Of a stretch of DNA of 64,000 nucleotides, positions 37,871-45,246 are shown one piece after another. Position 1 is the first letter of the stretch. The number at the start of each line of letters is the position of its first letter. Source of the stretch: Caenimonas sedimenti (GTDB lineage: Bacteria > Pseudomonadota > Gammaproteobacteria > Burkholderiales > Burkholderiaceae_C). The notes beneath the pieces are model-generated. The model searched no databases. It was given only the letters and a program-made list of their open reading frames with translations, and was not told the origin of the DNA. The DNA is taken from contig NZ_VOBQ01000012.1 of NCBI RefSeq assembly GCF_007833165.1, positions 186,001-250,000 of the forward strand, given 5' to 3'. Made by a program: the position numbers and the translations under genes.

Positions 37871-39747
37871 GGAGGCGTGCAGAAGGACGGGGCGAAGGCA
37901 CCGAACGGGCTCGTCTGGTTCGCCGGGGTCGCGGCCGAGGTCATGTCAGCCAGCGACGCGCCCAGGAGATACTCCTGCCGCTTCACCGATTCCGTGCCGC
38001 CCACGAACGCGCGGGCCGTGATCATGGTGTTCACCCAGGTCGAGTAGTTCTCGCCGTACTGCAGCTTGAAGGTCGCGAAGCCATTGGCGTCCGTGGTGAC
38101 CGAGGCAGGTGTCACGACGACCGGCAGTCCGGGGTCCAGACGGCCGTTGCCGTTCTCGTCCTCGCCCACGTCCAGCACGCCGTCCCGGTCCAGGTCTTCG
38201 TTGATGCACCTGCCGGTCTCGGTTTTCCTCCAGGGGCCCGTGGGACGCGGGAAGCCGCCGACGTCGATGACGATGTCCACGTCGTAGCTGCCGGTCATGT
38301 AGTAGAGCGGCAAAACTTCGAGATTGACGATCCGGCTGGACGCGGGCGTCCCGTTGGCATCCGTCACGTAGACGGAGAAGGCCTTCTCGTAGGTCTGCTC
38401 GTTCAGGTTGGTGATGGTGTTGCTGGTCGCGATCGAGATGAACAGCGCCTGCGCGTTCACGGTCACGTTGGCCCTGCCGGACACCGACGTGCCCGCCACC
38501 GTCGCCTCGATCTGGACGCCATTGTTCGCCGTCGTCAGTCCGCCCGGAATGAAGGCCGTCTGGGCGATGCCATTGGCGTTCGTCACCGCGGAGGCGGGGC
38601 TCAGGACGCCGTTGCTGCCGTCGACAAGCAAGGTGAAGTTGACGACCTGGCCGGCCACCGGGTTGCCGATCGGGTCACGCACCGTGGCCACCAGCACCGA
38701 CTGGATGGCCGAGTTCGCAGACGTGTTCGGCGCGATCGCGCCCGGGTTGGCCTGGAGGACCAGGGAGCTGGCTTGCGTCGCCTGGTACGTCACGGCCAGG
38801 CTGGCTTGCGCCGTCGGCACCTGGGCGATGATATTGGCGGGGCCGGCACTGTTGGAGCTGACGACAGCGGAAGCGCGCCCCTGGGAATCAGTCACTGCGC
38901 TCAGCGGAGTGATCACGCCGCGGGTCGTGCTGAAAGTGACAGCCTGTCCCGCCGCGGCGCTGCCGTTGCGACGCAATTCGACCGTCACCGTCTGGGTGGT
39001 ACCGACCGGGATCGTGCTTCCCGACGCCAGAGCGGAGAAACGGAAAGCATCGGGACTGACGCTGATCACCGACGTGCCGGAGGCGCCCATACCAGTCGCG
39101 GTGAGCGTGTCCGTTCCCGCGGCAGCCGCCGTGAGCGTGAACGTCGCGACACCCTGCGAGTTGGTCGTGGCCGACGCCGGGGTGATGGTGTTGCCCGTGC
39201 TGGAGCGGAGCGCCACCGAGGAATTGGGGATCGGCGCACCCGTGGAATCCAGCGCGCGCACCGTGATCTGGGCCGTCGATCCAAGCAGGAGCGAGGTGTC
39301 GCCCGACAAGGTGAGGGTGGTGCCGGTCACCGGGATCACGACCTGGCGGCTGGTGTTGCCCGCCGTGACGGTCACCGTGATGGTCCGGTTGGTCCGGTCG
39401 GAGCCGGGCGTCAGGCTCACGGAGGTGATCGGTTCGCCAGCTGCGCCGGTCTTCGGAACCGGGAGCGCACCGATCAGGCTGCCCGAACTGGACGAGAACG
39501 TCACCGTCTGGCCCGGGATCGCCTGGTTGTTCGCATCCTTGGCGACGACCGTGAAGCTCAGGCTGCCGGTCGCACCCGATGAAAGTTCAGGCGACGAGGT
39601 GAACACCTCGAGGTTGGCTGCCACGGGCGTTGTCGTGCTCCCGCCGCCGCCACCGGGATTCGTGCCCGGGCTTCCGCCGCCGCCGCCGCAGGCGGCCAGG
39701 GCGGCCGCCAGCAGCAGGCCTCCCAGGAATTTCAATTTTCGAATCAT
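37867..39747 (-). CDS. Ig-like (Big_1/invasin-type) repeat lipoprotein
   Basis: A 626-residue predicted lipoprotein. The signal ends in a lipobox, LLAAALAACGG, followed by a Gly/Ser/Pro-rich spacer. About four to five bacterial Ig-like repeats follow, each with a TGxxxFTVVAKDANNQAIPGQ- or RDPIGNPVAGQVVNFTL-like start and a TNANGIAQTAF- or TDSQGRASAVV-like end. The C-terminal part has an EF-hand-like acidic loop (NEDLDRDGVLDVGEDENGN). Such repeats usually extend adhesins from the surface. The gene sits between pilQ and aroK, where most betaproteobacteria have none. Confidence 0.88.
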   Translation of the reverse strand: MIRKLKFLGGLLLAAALAACGGGGGSPGTNPGGGGGSTTTPVAANLEVFTSSPELSSGATGSLSFTVVAKDANNQAIPGQTVTFSSSSGSLIGALPVPKTGAAGEPITSVSLTPGSDRTNRTITVTVTAGNTSRQVVIPVTGTTLTLSGDTSLLLGSTAQITVRALDSTGAPIPNSSVALRSSTGNTITPASATTNSQGVATFTLTAAAAGTDTLTATGMGASGTSVISVSPDAFRFSALASGSTIPVGTTQTVTVELRRNGSAAAGQAVTFSTTRGVITPLSAVTDSQGRASAVVSSNSAGPANIIAQVPTAQASLAVTYQATQASSLVLQANPGAIAPNTSANSAIQSVLVATVRDPIGNPVAGQVVNFTLLVDGSNGVLSPASAVTNANGIAQTAFIPGGLTTANNGVQIEATVAGTSVSGRANVTVNAQALFISIATSNTITNLNEQTYEKAFSVYVTDANGTPASSRIVNLEVLPLYYMTGSYDVDIVIDVGGFPRPTGPWRKTETGRCINEDLDRDGVLDVGEDENGNGRLDPGLPVVVTPASVTTDANGFATFKLQYGENYSTWVNTMITARAFVGGTESVKRQEYLLGASLADMTSAATPANQTSPFGAFAPSFCTPP

Positions 39748-39780
39748 CTCGTACGTCCTCTTGCTTGCAATTAGGTTCGA

Positions 39781-41904
39781 TCAGCGAGCCGCCGTGGCGC
39801 GTTCGGCAATCATCTTGGGGGTGATGAACACCAGCATTTCCTGCTTGCTGGCGGAGCGGGTCCTGGTCTTGAACAGGTTGCCCACGGCCGGCAGGTCGCC
39901 GAGCAGCGGGACCCGCGTCTCGTTTTCGGATTCCGTCAGCTCGAAGATCCCGCCGATCACCACCGTGCCGCCATTCTCCACGAGGACCTGCGTGCGGATG
40001 TGCTTGGTGTTGATCGCAATCCCCGCCGCCGTGGTTTCACCGCGGCTGTCCTTGCTGATGTCGAGGTCCAGGATGATGTTGCCTTCCGGCGTGATCTGCG
40101 GGGTCACCTCGAGCTTGAGCGTCGCCCGGCGGAACGCGACGGAGGTCGCACCGCTGGAAGTCGCCTGCTGGTACGGGAATTCCGTGCCCTGCTCGATCAA
40201 GGCCTTGGTCTTGTCGGCCGTCACGATGCGCGGGCTCGACACCAGCTTGCCCTTGCCGTCGGCTTCGAGAGCGGACAGCTCCAGGTTCAGGAAGCGATTG
40301 GCGGCCGAGCTGAACAGCGAGATGGCGAAGGTCGAGGGCGAGTAGCCGCCCTGGCCCGTCGCCGGCAGGTTGAAGAAGGTCGTGCTGGTCGTGTCGAGCG
40401 CCGTCGCGACGGTCTCGCCGGCGGTGGCGGACACCGCGTTGTAGGTGCCGCCAAAAGCCACCCGGTTGTTCCCGCTCAGCGCGTACCCAGGGTCACCGCC
40501 GCGGACGCCGCGCAGGTCGGAGCCGCCCAGGCGCACGCCCAGCGACTTGCCGAAGTTGTCACCGGCCTCGACGATCCGCGCTTCGATCAACACCTGGCGC
40601 ACCGCGATGTCGAGCCGGCCGATCAGCGCCTGCACCTGCTCCAGCCTGGACGGCACATCGGTCACGAACAGCTGGTTGGTGCGGGGCTCGGCGATCACGC
40701 TGCCACGGGTGCTCAGGATGCGCGCGGCGCCCGTGCCTGTGAGTTGAACGGCGATGTCCGCGGCCTTGGTGTAGTTGAGCTGGAACGGCTGCGTCCGCAG
40801 GGGTTCCAGGTTCTGGATGGCCGCCGAGGCTTCCAGCTCCAGCTTCTCCTTGGCGGCGATCTCGTCCTTGGGTGCGATCCACAGCACGTTGCCGCTGCGG
40901 CGCATGCCCAGGCCCTTGGCCTGCAGGATGATGTCGAGTGCCTGGTCCCAGGGCACGTCCTTCAGCCGCAGCGTGACGCCGCCGGACACGGAATCGGAGG
41001 TCACCACGTTGAAGTTGGTGAAATCGGCGATCACCTGCAGCAGCGAACGCACTTCGATGTTCTGGAAGTTGAGCGAAAGCTTCTCGCCGGTGTAGCCCGG
41101 GCCTTGCGACAACTTGTTCGGATCGATCTTCTGCGCGCGCACTTCGACCACGAACTGGTTGTCGCTCTGGTAGGCGCTGTGTTCCCAGACGCCCTTGGGC
41201 TCGATCACCACGCGGACGCGGTCACCGGTCTGGAACGAGCTGACGCTCTGGATCGGCGTGCCGAAGTCGGTCACGTCCATGCGACGGCGCAGGCCTTCAG
41301 GCAGCGACGACTTCAGGAATTCGACCACCAGGGTCTGGCCCTGCTGGCGGATGTCCACCCCGACCTGGTTGTTCGGCAGGTCCACCACGACGCGCCCCGC
41401 GCCATCCGGGCCGCGGCGGAAGTCGAGGTCACGCAGGGGCTGGGCGTCGCGGTTGCGGCTTTCGGCGAAAGCCTGCTGGGTCGCCGCGCTGGCCGTCACC
41501 GGCCCGACCGGCTCCAGCACCACGAGCAGCGAGTTGCCTTCGATCTGCGTGCGGAAGTTGGTGGCGGCCTTGAGGTTCAGGACCAGGCGGGCCCGGTCAG
41601 AGGCCTGCACAACGTTCACGGACCGGAGGTTGCCGATGTTCACGTCGACCGAATTCCGCCCCATGGCGTTCGTGGCCCCCGGGATGTCCAGCGCAATCCG
41701 GGCGGGCGCCTGGATCGCGAAGCCCGTTGGCACGGAGGTCAAAGGCTCCGAGAAATCGATCCGGATCACCTCGGAGCCTCCCTGGACGGAGCCCGCGATG
41801 TTCTGGACGGCGGGCGCGGCCCGCACCGCGCTCGACCAGGCCGCGGCCAGGACGACCGCGGTGACGAAGAGCCCTCGCCAACTCCATGCGTTGTGCTTGT
41901 TCAT
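39781..41904 (-). CDS. pilQ: Type IV pilus secretin PilQ
   Basis: A 707-residue outer-membrane secretin through which the pilus passes. A signal peptide (LFVTAVVLAAAWSSAVRA) is followed by two AMIN domains (about residues 35-135 and 150-255) that bind peptidoglycan. Then come a secretin/TonB short N-terminal domain (KLSLNFQNIEVRSLLQVIAD), an N1/NolW-like domain and the secretin core from about 480. The core contains VRQVLIEARIVEAGDNFGKSLGVRLG and VENGGTVVIGGIFE, ending in VPLLGDLPAVGNLFKTR. The ATG overlaps the pilP stop (ATGA). Confidence 0.97.
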   Translation of the reverse strand: MNKHNAWSWRGLFVTAVVLAAAWSSAVRAAPAVQNIAGSVQGGSEVIRIDFSEPLTSVPTGFAIQAPARIALDIPGATNAMGRNSVDVNIGNLRSVNVVQASDRARLVLNLKAATNFRTQIEGNSLLVVLEPVGPVTASAATQQAFAESRNRDAQPLRDLDFRRGPDGAGRVVVDLPNNQVGVDIRQQGQTLVVEFLKSSLPEGLRRRMDVTDFGTPIQSVSSFQTGDRVRVVIEPKGVWEHSAYQSDNQFVVEVRAQKIDPNKLSQGPGYTGEKLSLNFQNIEVRSLLQVIADFTNFNVVTSDSVSGGVTLRLKDVPWDQALDIILQAKGLGMRRSGNVLWIAPKDEIAAKEKLELEASAAIQNLEPLRTQPFQLNYTKAADIAVQLTGTGAARILSTRGSVIAEPRTNQLFVTDVPSRLEQVQALIGRLDIAVRQVLIEARIVEAGDNFGKSLGVRLGGSDLRGVRGGDPGYALSGNNRVAFGGTYNAVSATAGETVATALDTTSTTFFNLPATGQGGYSPSTFAISLFSSAANRFLNLELSALEADGKGKLVSSPRIVTADKTKALIEQGTEFPYQQATSSGATSVAFRRATLKLEVTPQITPEGNIILDLDISKDSRGETTAAGIAINTKHIRTQVLVENGGTVVIGGIFELTESENETRVPLLGDLPAVGNLFKTRTRSASKQEMLVFITPKMIAERATAAR

Positions 41905-42446
41905 TTGGACCTCTCTTGCAGTTGCAGTGTGGCGTTGCGCTCGATCCATTCGCCGGCGGCGTCCTGCACGAGCTCACGCAACACGAGTTCGGTTTCGCCC
42001 ACCTTGGTGATGCGGCCGTAGTTCTGACCCAGGTAGTTGCCAGGACGGACCTGGTACAACAGGTTGTCGACCTTGACCAGGGCCACGGGCTGGCCCTGCT
42101 TCATCAGGCTGCCGACCATCTGCACGGCATCCAGCGGGAACGCTTCCAGCGGCTCCTTGCGGCGGGCCAGCTCGGGCGCGACCAGCGCGGCGCTCGGGGA
42201 GCCGGACTGCTGCGACTCCTTCTTCAGCGCCTGGGCCAGCTTCTGGTTGCTGAAAGGCTCGGTGCCCGCGTCCTGCGTATAGGCCTGGGGGGAGAATTTC
42301 TTGGGTTCCGGAATGGGTTGGACTTGCGGCTTGGTCAGGGCCCGCTGCTCGTTCATCCACGCCTGGACTTCCTGCTGGTCACCACCGCCGCAACCGGCGA
42401 CGGCGGCGGCGAACAGGACTGCTGCCGGCCAATGGGGGCGCATCAT
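41901..42446 (-). CDS. pilP: Type IV pilus inner-membrane lipoprotein PilP
   Basis: A 181-residue lipoprotein that links the PilMNO inner-membrane platform to the secretin. The lipobox is VLFAAAVAGCGGG. A flexible Pro/Gln-rich stretch follows, then the beta-sandwich PilP domain with LEAFPLDAVQMVGSL, VKVDNLLYQVRPGNYLGQNYG and a C-terminal WIERNATLQL. The first of two adjacent ATGs (42446) overlaps the pilO stop as ATGA and is preferred. Confidence 0.95.
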   Translation of the reverse strand: MMRPHWPAAVLFAAAVAGCGGGDQQEVQAWMNEQRALTKPQVQPIPEPKKFSPQAYTQDAGTEPFSNQKLAQALKKESQQSGSPSAALVAPELARRKEPLEAFPLDAVQMVGSLMKQGQPVALVKVDNLLYQVRPGNYLGQNYGRITKVGETELVLRELVQDAAGEWIERNATLQLQERSK

Positions 42447-43108
42447 TTCTTGGCTCCTGGCGCGGCCTTGCGCTGCGAGCTGACCTCGTCCTTGTCCAGG
42501 TAGCGGTAGGTCCGCGCCTGCGCCTCCAGAGCAAGGTTTCCGCCTGGAATCGGGGAGACCACCAGGTTGTTCAGCGTGACGATCCGGGACAGGTGAGCGA
42601 TGTCGGACGCGAACGAGCCGATGTCGTGATAGCGGCCGGTGACGCGCACCGCGATCGGCAGCTCCGCGTAGTATTCCTTGACGTTCACCGCGCCCGGGCG
42701 GAACAGGTCGAACGTCAGGCTGCGGCCCAGTCCCGCCTGGTTGATGTCGGACAGCAGGGCGTCCATTTCGGCCTTGCTCGGCAGCTGCTTCTCGAGCTGC
42801 GTCACGTATTGCTGCACCTGCTCGCGCTGCTTGCGCAAGGCGTCGAGGTTGACCGCCTGGGCGACCTTCTTCTTGTAGTCTTCCTTGAGCTTGACTTCCT
42901 TTTGCTGCTCCGCCGCGAGTTCGTCGGCCGAATTCGTCAGCCAGGCGAACCACAGCGCGGTGACGATCGCCGCGGCGAGCGCGACACACAGCGCCGCTTT
43001 CGGCACGATCGGCCACGAAGGCGGGTCATTGGGATTGAGGCCGCGGAACTGCGCGGCAATCTTGTCCTGGAAGGAGGCCGTGCCCGGCTTGGCTTCGGAT
43101 TTCGCCAT
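42443..43108 (-). CDS. pilO: Type IV pilus alignment protein PilO
   Basis: A 221-residue bitopic inner-membrane protein. A short cytoplasmic tail and the helix ALCVALAAAIVTALWFAWL are followed by a periplasmic coiled coil (AEQQKEVKLKEDYKKKVAQA) and a ferredoxin-like PilO domain with VKEYYAELPIAVRVTGRYHD. PilO pairs with PilN. It begins 38 bp after pilN, the only notable gap in pilMNOPQ. Confidence 0.95.
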   Translation of the reverse strand: MAKSEAKPGTASFQDKIAAQFRGLNPNDPPSWPIVPKAALCVALAAAIVTALWFAWLTNSADELAAEQQKEVKLKEDYKKKVAQAVNLDALRKQREQVQQYVTQLEKQLPSKAEMDALLSDINQAGLGRSLTFDLFRPGAVNVKEYYAELPIAVRVTGRYHDIGSFASDIAHLSRIVTLNNLVVSPIPGGNLALEAQARTYRYLDKDEVSSQRKAAPGAKK

Positions 43109-43146
43109 GATTCAGTCCGTTCTTGCGCTGTTCGGTGAAGAGGCGG

Positions 43147-43899
43147 TCATTTCTTGGCCGACGCGGGGACGACCGCGGCCGCCACGGGTGTCGCAGGACC
43201 GGAAGCACCCGCCTGGGCGGTGACGGCCACGGGCGCGGACCCGGCCGCCATGGGACCGCTGGCCGCCGGCATCGCCGCGCCAGCGGCAGGCGCGACCCCG
43301 GCGGCGCTGGCCGCGGCGGCTGCCGCCTTCTGGGCTTCGGCCGCACGCAGCAGCTTGACCCGCATGGAGAAATTGGCGATCCGGCGCGTGTCCCTCGGCG
43401 CCAGGGCGACGTTGCCCGCGACGATTTCCACCAGTTCGGGACGCGCCAGCCAGGCGCTGCCGCCGCTCAGGTTGCGCAGAAGTTCCGACACCCGCTCCTG
43501 CGACTGCGCCACACCCGACAGCGTGACCGTGTCGCCGGCTTGCCGCATGCTGGTCAGGTAGATGCCGTCCGGCAACTGCTTGACGAGTTCGCTCAGCAGG
43601 TGCACCGGCACGTTGCGGTCGGCCTGCAGGTCTTCCACCGCCTGCTGCCGGGCCCGCAGCGCGGCGATCTCGGCCTGCAGCGTGGCGATGTCCTTGATCT
43701 GGGCCTCGAGCCGCTTGATCTCGTTGGTCAGCACCATGTTGCGGCCTTGCTGATTCGAGATCTGCGCCGCGTACCAGAGATAGATGCCGCCGGCGATCAG
43801 CACGCCGACGAACGCCGACATGCCGAGGGCTGCGAAGAATGCCTCGCGCCGCCGCTTGCGAGCGGCTTCGCGGTGGGGCAACAGGTTGATGAGGATCAC
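43147..43899 (-). CDS. pilN: Type IV pilus assembly protein PilN
   Basis: A 250-residue bitopic protein. It begins ILINLLPHREAARKRRRE, the conserved INLLP segment that binds PilM. A TM helix (MSAFVGVLIAGGIYLWYA), a coiled coil and the periplasmic PilN domain (LPDGIYLTSMRQAGDTVTLS) follow. The last 60 residues are an Ala/Pro/Gly-rich tail not found in short PilN proteins. The start is GTG at 43899, overlapping the pilM stop (GTGA). Confidence 0.94.
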   Translation of the reverse strand: MILINLLPHREAARKRRREAFFAALGMSAFVGVLIAGGIYLWYAAQISNQQGRNMVLTNEIKRLEAQIKDIATLQAEIAALRARQQAVEDLQADRNVPVHLLSELVKQLPDGIYLTSMRQAGDTVTLSGVAQSQERVSELLRNLSGGSAWLARPELVEIVAGNVALAPRDTRRIANFSMRVKLLRAAEAQKAAAAAASAAGVAPAAGAAMPAASGPMAAGSAPVAVTAQAGASGPATPVAAAVVPASAKK

Positions 43900-44975
43900 T
43901 GCAGGAACCTCCGCATGGCCAGGCCGCAAGAGGTCAGGTACGAGGGCGCCTCGCGCCGCACCTTCTTCTCGCGCACACCTTCGCCGATATGCATGCCCTG
44001 GAAGGGATCCGCCAGGACACAGGGGAACGATGTCTGGGCCGTCACCGCGTCGCTCAGCCCCGGGAGGGCTGCCGAGCCGCCCGCCACCATGATGTGGTCG
44101 ACGCGGTTGTGGGGAGTGCTGGTGAAGAAGAACTGCAGGGCGCGGGCGACTTCCTGGGCCATGCTGTCGACGAAGGGGCGCAGCACGCCGGACTCATAGT
44201 CTTCCGGCAGTTCGCCGCTGCGCTTCTTGGCTTCCGCCTCTTCCGGCGAGAAGCCGTACTGGCGCACGATCAGCTGCGTGAGCTGGGCGCCGCCGAACGC
44301 CTGGTCGCGGTCGTAGAGCACTTCGTCGTTGCGGATCACCTGCATGCTGGTGGTGGAGGCCCCGACTTCGAACAGGGCGACCATCTGGTCCTTGCCCTCG
44401 TTCGGGAGCGCGCCGATCAGCCGGCCGGCGGCGAGCCGGGAGGCATAGGATTCGACATCGAGGATCACCGGCTTCAGGCCGGCCGCTTCGGCGAGGCCCT
44501 GGCGGTCCTGCACCTTTTCCTTGCGGGACGCGGCGATCAGGACTTCGACGTCCCCCGCCGAGGTGCTGCTGGGCCCGACCACGCAGAAGTCGAGGCTCAC
44601 CTCGTCCAGCGAGAAGGGGATGTACTGGTTGGCCTCGGTTTCGACCTGGACTTCCAGCTCGGCATCGGTCATGCCGCCGGGCAGGATGATCTTCTTGGTG
44701 ATGACGGCGGAGGCCGGGAGCGCCATGGCCACGTTGCGCGTCCGGGTGCCGCTCTTCTTCACCACGCGGCGCATGGCTTCGGCTACTTCCTCGAACTTCT
44801 CGACATTGCCGTCGTTGATCCAGCCGCGTTCCAGCGGCTCGATCGCGCAGCGCTCGAGGACAAAACGACCACTCTTGTCCCTGCCGAGCTCGACAAGCTT
44901 GACGCTGGACGAACTGATGTCCAGGCCCAGCAGCGGGGCCGTTTTCTGGCCAATCATTGAACCCAGTGCGATCAA
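43896..44975 (-). CDS. pilM: Type IV pilus assembly ATPase-like protein PilM
   Basis: A 359-residue actin-like cytoplasmic protein that anchors the PilN tail. The N-terminal nucleotide site is LLGLDISSSSVKLVELG, and the phosphate-2 region includes ALFEVGASTTSMQVI and IMVAGGSAALPGL. The start chosen is TTG at 44975 (then IALGS), because CAGGAGA lies six bases before it. An ATG six codons downstream (MIGQKTAPLL) has a much weaker site. It heads the pilMNOPQ operon. Confidence 0.95.
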   Translation of the reverse strand: MIALGSMIGQKTAPLLGLDISSSSVKLVELGRDKSGRFVLERCAIEPLERGWINDGNVEKFEEVAEAMRRVVKKSGTRTRNVAMALPASAVITKKIILPGGMTDAELEVQVETEANQYIPFSLDEVSLDFCVVGPSSTSAGDVEVLIAASRKEKVQDRQGLAEAAGLKPVILDVESYASRLAAGRLIGALPNEGKDQMVALFEVGASTTSMQVIRNDEVLYDRDQAFGGAQLTQLIVRQYGFSPEEAEAKKRSGELPEDYESGVLRPFVDSMAQEVARALQFFFTSTPHNRVDHIMVAGGSAALPGLSDAVTAQTSFPCVLADPFQGMHIGEGVREKKVRREAPSYLTSCGLAMRRFLQ

Positions 44976-45211
44976 ACCGGTCTCCTGAGACGCCTGTTTA
45001 TTGGCGTAACAAACTTAAGATTCCACAATCAATGCTAGCAGTAACATCCTTGTCGCACAAAGGATTTTTCCCTTTTGCGCACTACAAGGCGTTGCCAAAA
45101 ACCGACGCTGTTGCCTGCGATACTTCGCGCCAAGGCCGAGGAAGACCCGTCCAGACCGGATGCGTGGCAGGAACTCGGCAGGCCTTCCGGCTCTCCCAGG
45201 AAGGCCATTTT

Positions 45212-45217
45212 TATAAT
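45212..45217 (+). promoter_or_regulatory. -10 element upstream of ponA
   Basis: A perfect TATAAT lies 29 bases before the ponA ATG in the 271-bp gap between the divergent pilM and ponA genes. No good -35 is found at 16-18 bases. The rest of the gap shows no ORF or hairpin I can support. Confidence 0.4.
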
Positions 45218-45246
45218 GGGCGTAGCGGGCCGCACTATGGAGTTCC

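Noticed and set aside
37867..39747. Repetitive DNA in the Ig-lipoprotein gene, considered as a CRISPR or tandem array
   Set aside because: The periodicity is about 270-300 bp, diverged, and explained by protein domain repeats. There are no short identical direct repeats with unique spacers.
38408..40345. A 645-codon plus-strand frame opposite the Ig-repeat lipoprotein
   Set aside because: It has hydrophobic, Val/Ala-rich low complexity that mirrors the repeats on the other strand, and it crosses from the lipoprotein gene into pilQ. No signal or domain was found.
40000..42021. A 673-codon plus-strand frame opposite pilQ
   Set aside because: Its composition is His/Arg/Asp-rich without any motif, whereas the minus strand encodes a complete secretin. 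It is a codon-bias shadow.
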